From: Thermomicrobiales bacterium
GTDB taxonomy: Bacteria > Chloroflexota > Chloroflexia > Thermomicrobiales > UBA6265
Reading direction: 5' to 3'
NCBI GenBank assembly: GCA_030447145.1
Contig: JAUJLY010000122.1
Location: forward strand, 1 to 7,636
DNA: 7,636 nucleotides
Of the stretch, positions 6,968 to 7,636 are shown one piece after another. The number at the start of each line of letters is the position of its first letter. The stretch's first letter is position 1. The notes under the pieces were generated by a model that saw only the letters and a list, made by a program, of their open reading frames with translations, had not been told where the DNA came from and ran no database searches. Made by a program: the position numbers and the translations under genes.

Positions 6968-7636
6968 GTGGAGGTCACCCTTCGAATCAAGCGGTTCAAC
7001 CCTGAAACCGATACCAAGGCCCATTTCGAGGAATACAAGGTAGAGGTGGAAGGCACCGACCGGGTACTGGATGCGCTCAACTACATACGGTGGTATCACG
7101 ACGGCACGCTCGCCTATCGTCGGTCCTGCGCGCACGGAATCTGTGGCTCGGATGCCATGCGGATCAATGGTCGGAACCGCCTCGCATGCAAGGTCCTCAT
7201 GCAGGACCTCGGGAAGCGCGTCACGCTCGAGCCCCTGATTGGCTTCAAGGTCGAGAAGGATCTCCTGGTTGATATGGACCAGTTTTTCGATTCCTACAAG
7301 TCTGTAAAGCCATACCTCATCGCCGAGGACTCCCCGACAGCGAGAGAACGGCTGCAGTCACCGGCTGAGCGCCACCGGTTCGACGATACGACCAAGTGCA
7401 TTCTTTGCGCGGCATGCACGACTGCTTGTCCAATCACCTGGACCAACGACGAGTTCGTTGGTCCCGCTGCCATCGTGAACGCACACCGGTTCATCTTTGA
7501 CAGCAGGGATCAAGGCACGGCGGAGCGGTTACAGATCCTTAACAAGGGGTCCGGCGTATGGCGATGCCGAACGATCTTCAATTGCACGGACGCATGCCCG
7601 CGGGACATTAAGGTCACCGAAGCGCTTGAGCAGGTG
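6968..7636 (+). CDS. sdhB: Succinate dehydrogenase iron-sulfur subunit SdhB, C-terminus cut by window edge
   Basis: Electron-transfer subunit of complex II; 223 residues are visible from GTG at 6968 to the right edge, so only a short tail is missing (the family is about 235-260 aa). The N-terminal ferredoxin domain has [2Fe-2S] ligands C54, C59, D62 and C74. Asp at the third position also occurs in E. coli SdhB. The C-terminal domain has CILCAACTTACP at 144-155 and WRCRTIFNCTDACP at 198-211. By alignment, C144, C147, C150 and C210 bind [4Fe-4S], and C154, C200 and C206 bind [3Fe-4S]. The stretch GPAAIVNAHRFIFDSRD (165-181) resembles actinobacterial-type SdhB. Positions matching the E. coli ubiquinone-site residues S161, W164 and H207 are I156, T159 and R201, which suggests a different quinone pocket, perhaps for menaquinone (inference). 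It follows sdhA by 55 bp. Confidence 0.96.
   Translation, partial: MEVTLRIKRFNPETDTKAHFEEYKVEVEGTDRVLDALNYIRWYHDGTLAYRRSCAHGICGSDAMRINGRNRLACKVLMQDLGKRVTLEPLIGFKVEKDLLVDMDQFFDSYKSVKPYLIAEDSPTARERLQSPAERHRFDDTTKCILCAACTTACPITWTNDEFVGPAAIVNAHRFIFDSRDQGTAERLQILNKGSGVWRCRTIFNCTDACPRDIKVTEALEQV

Noticed and set aside
7148..7156. Loss of a cysteine ligand in SdhB (Asp at the third [2Fe-2S] position) as a defect
   Set aside because: E. coli SdhB also has Asp at this position and is fully functional.

Overview
The window is a moderately GC-rich bacterial chromosome segment with five protein genes in two divergent blocks. All of it reads as core metabolism or DNA maintenance. I saw no phage, transposon, CRISPR array, tRNA or rRNA. 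The SdhB sequence resembles the actinobacterial/Thermomicrobia type, and DinG is the DnaQ-fused form common in Gram-positives and relatives. I tentatively suggest Chloroflexota (Thermomicrobia-like) or a deep actinobacterial relative. This rests on remembered family patterns, not a search.

Left block, minus strand, transcribed right to left: an M20-family metallohydrolase (3749-4906), a 965-aa DnaQ exonuclease-DinG helicase fusion (792-3689), and a class II fructose-1,6-bisphosphatase (GlpX) whose C-terminus runs off the left edge (1-774). Gaps are 59 and 17 bp, consistent with one operon, although the three products share no obvious pathway. A perfect 7-bp inverted repeat lies in the 59-bp gap, just before the dinG ribosome binding site.

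Right block, plus strand: sdhA (5179-6912) and sdhB (6968 to the right edge, incomplete), the flavoprotein and iron-sulfur subunits of succinate dehydrogenase. They carry electrons from succinate through FAD and three Fe-S clusters towards membrane quinone. The anchor genes sdhC/sdhD are not upstream of sdhA, so they must lie downstream or elsewhere.

A 272-bp divergent region (4907-5178) separates the blocks. It must hold the start signals for both, and contains a short palindrome next to the sdhA ribosome binding site, a weak dyad and a short direct repeat. No convincing sigma-70 promoter could be assigned for sdhA.

I found no clearly novel system. The most interesting points are the DinG fusion keeping both the exonuclease residues and the four Fe-S cysteines, a divergent metal-site motif in GlpX, and the two palindromes beside translation starts.
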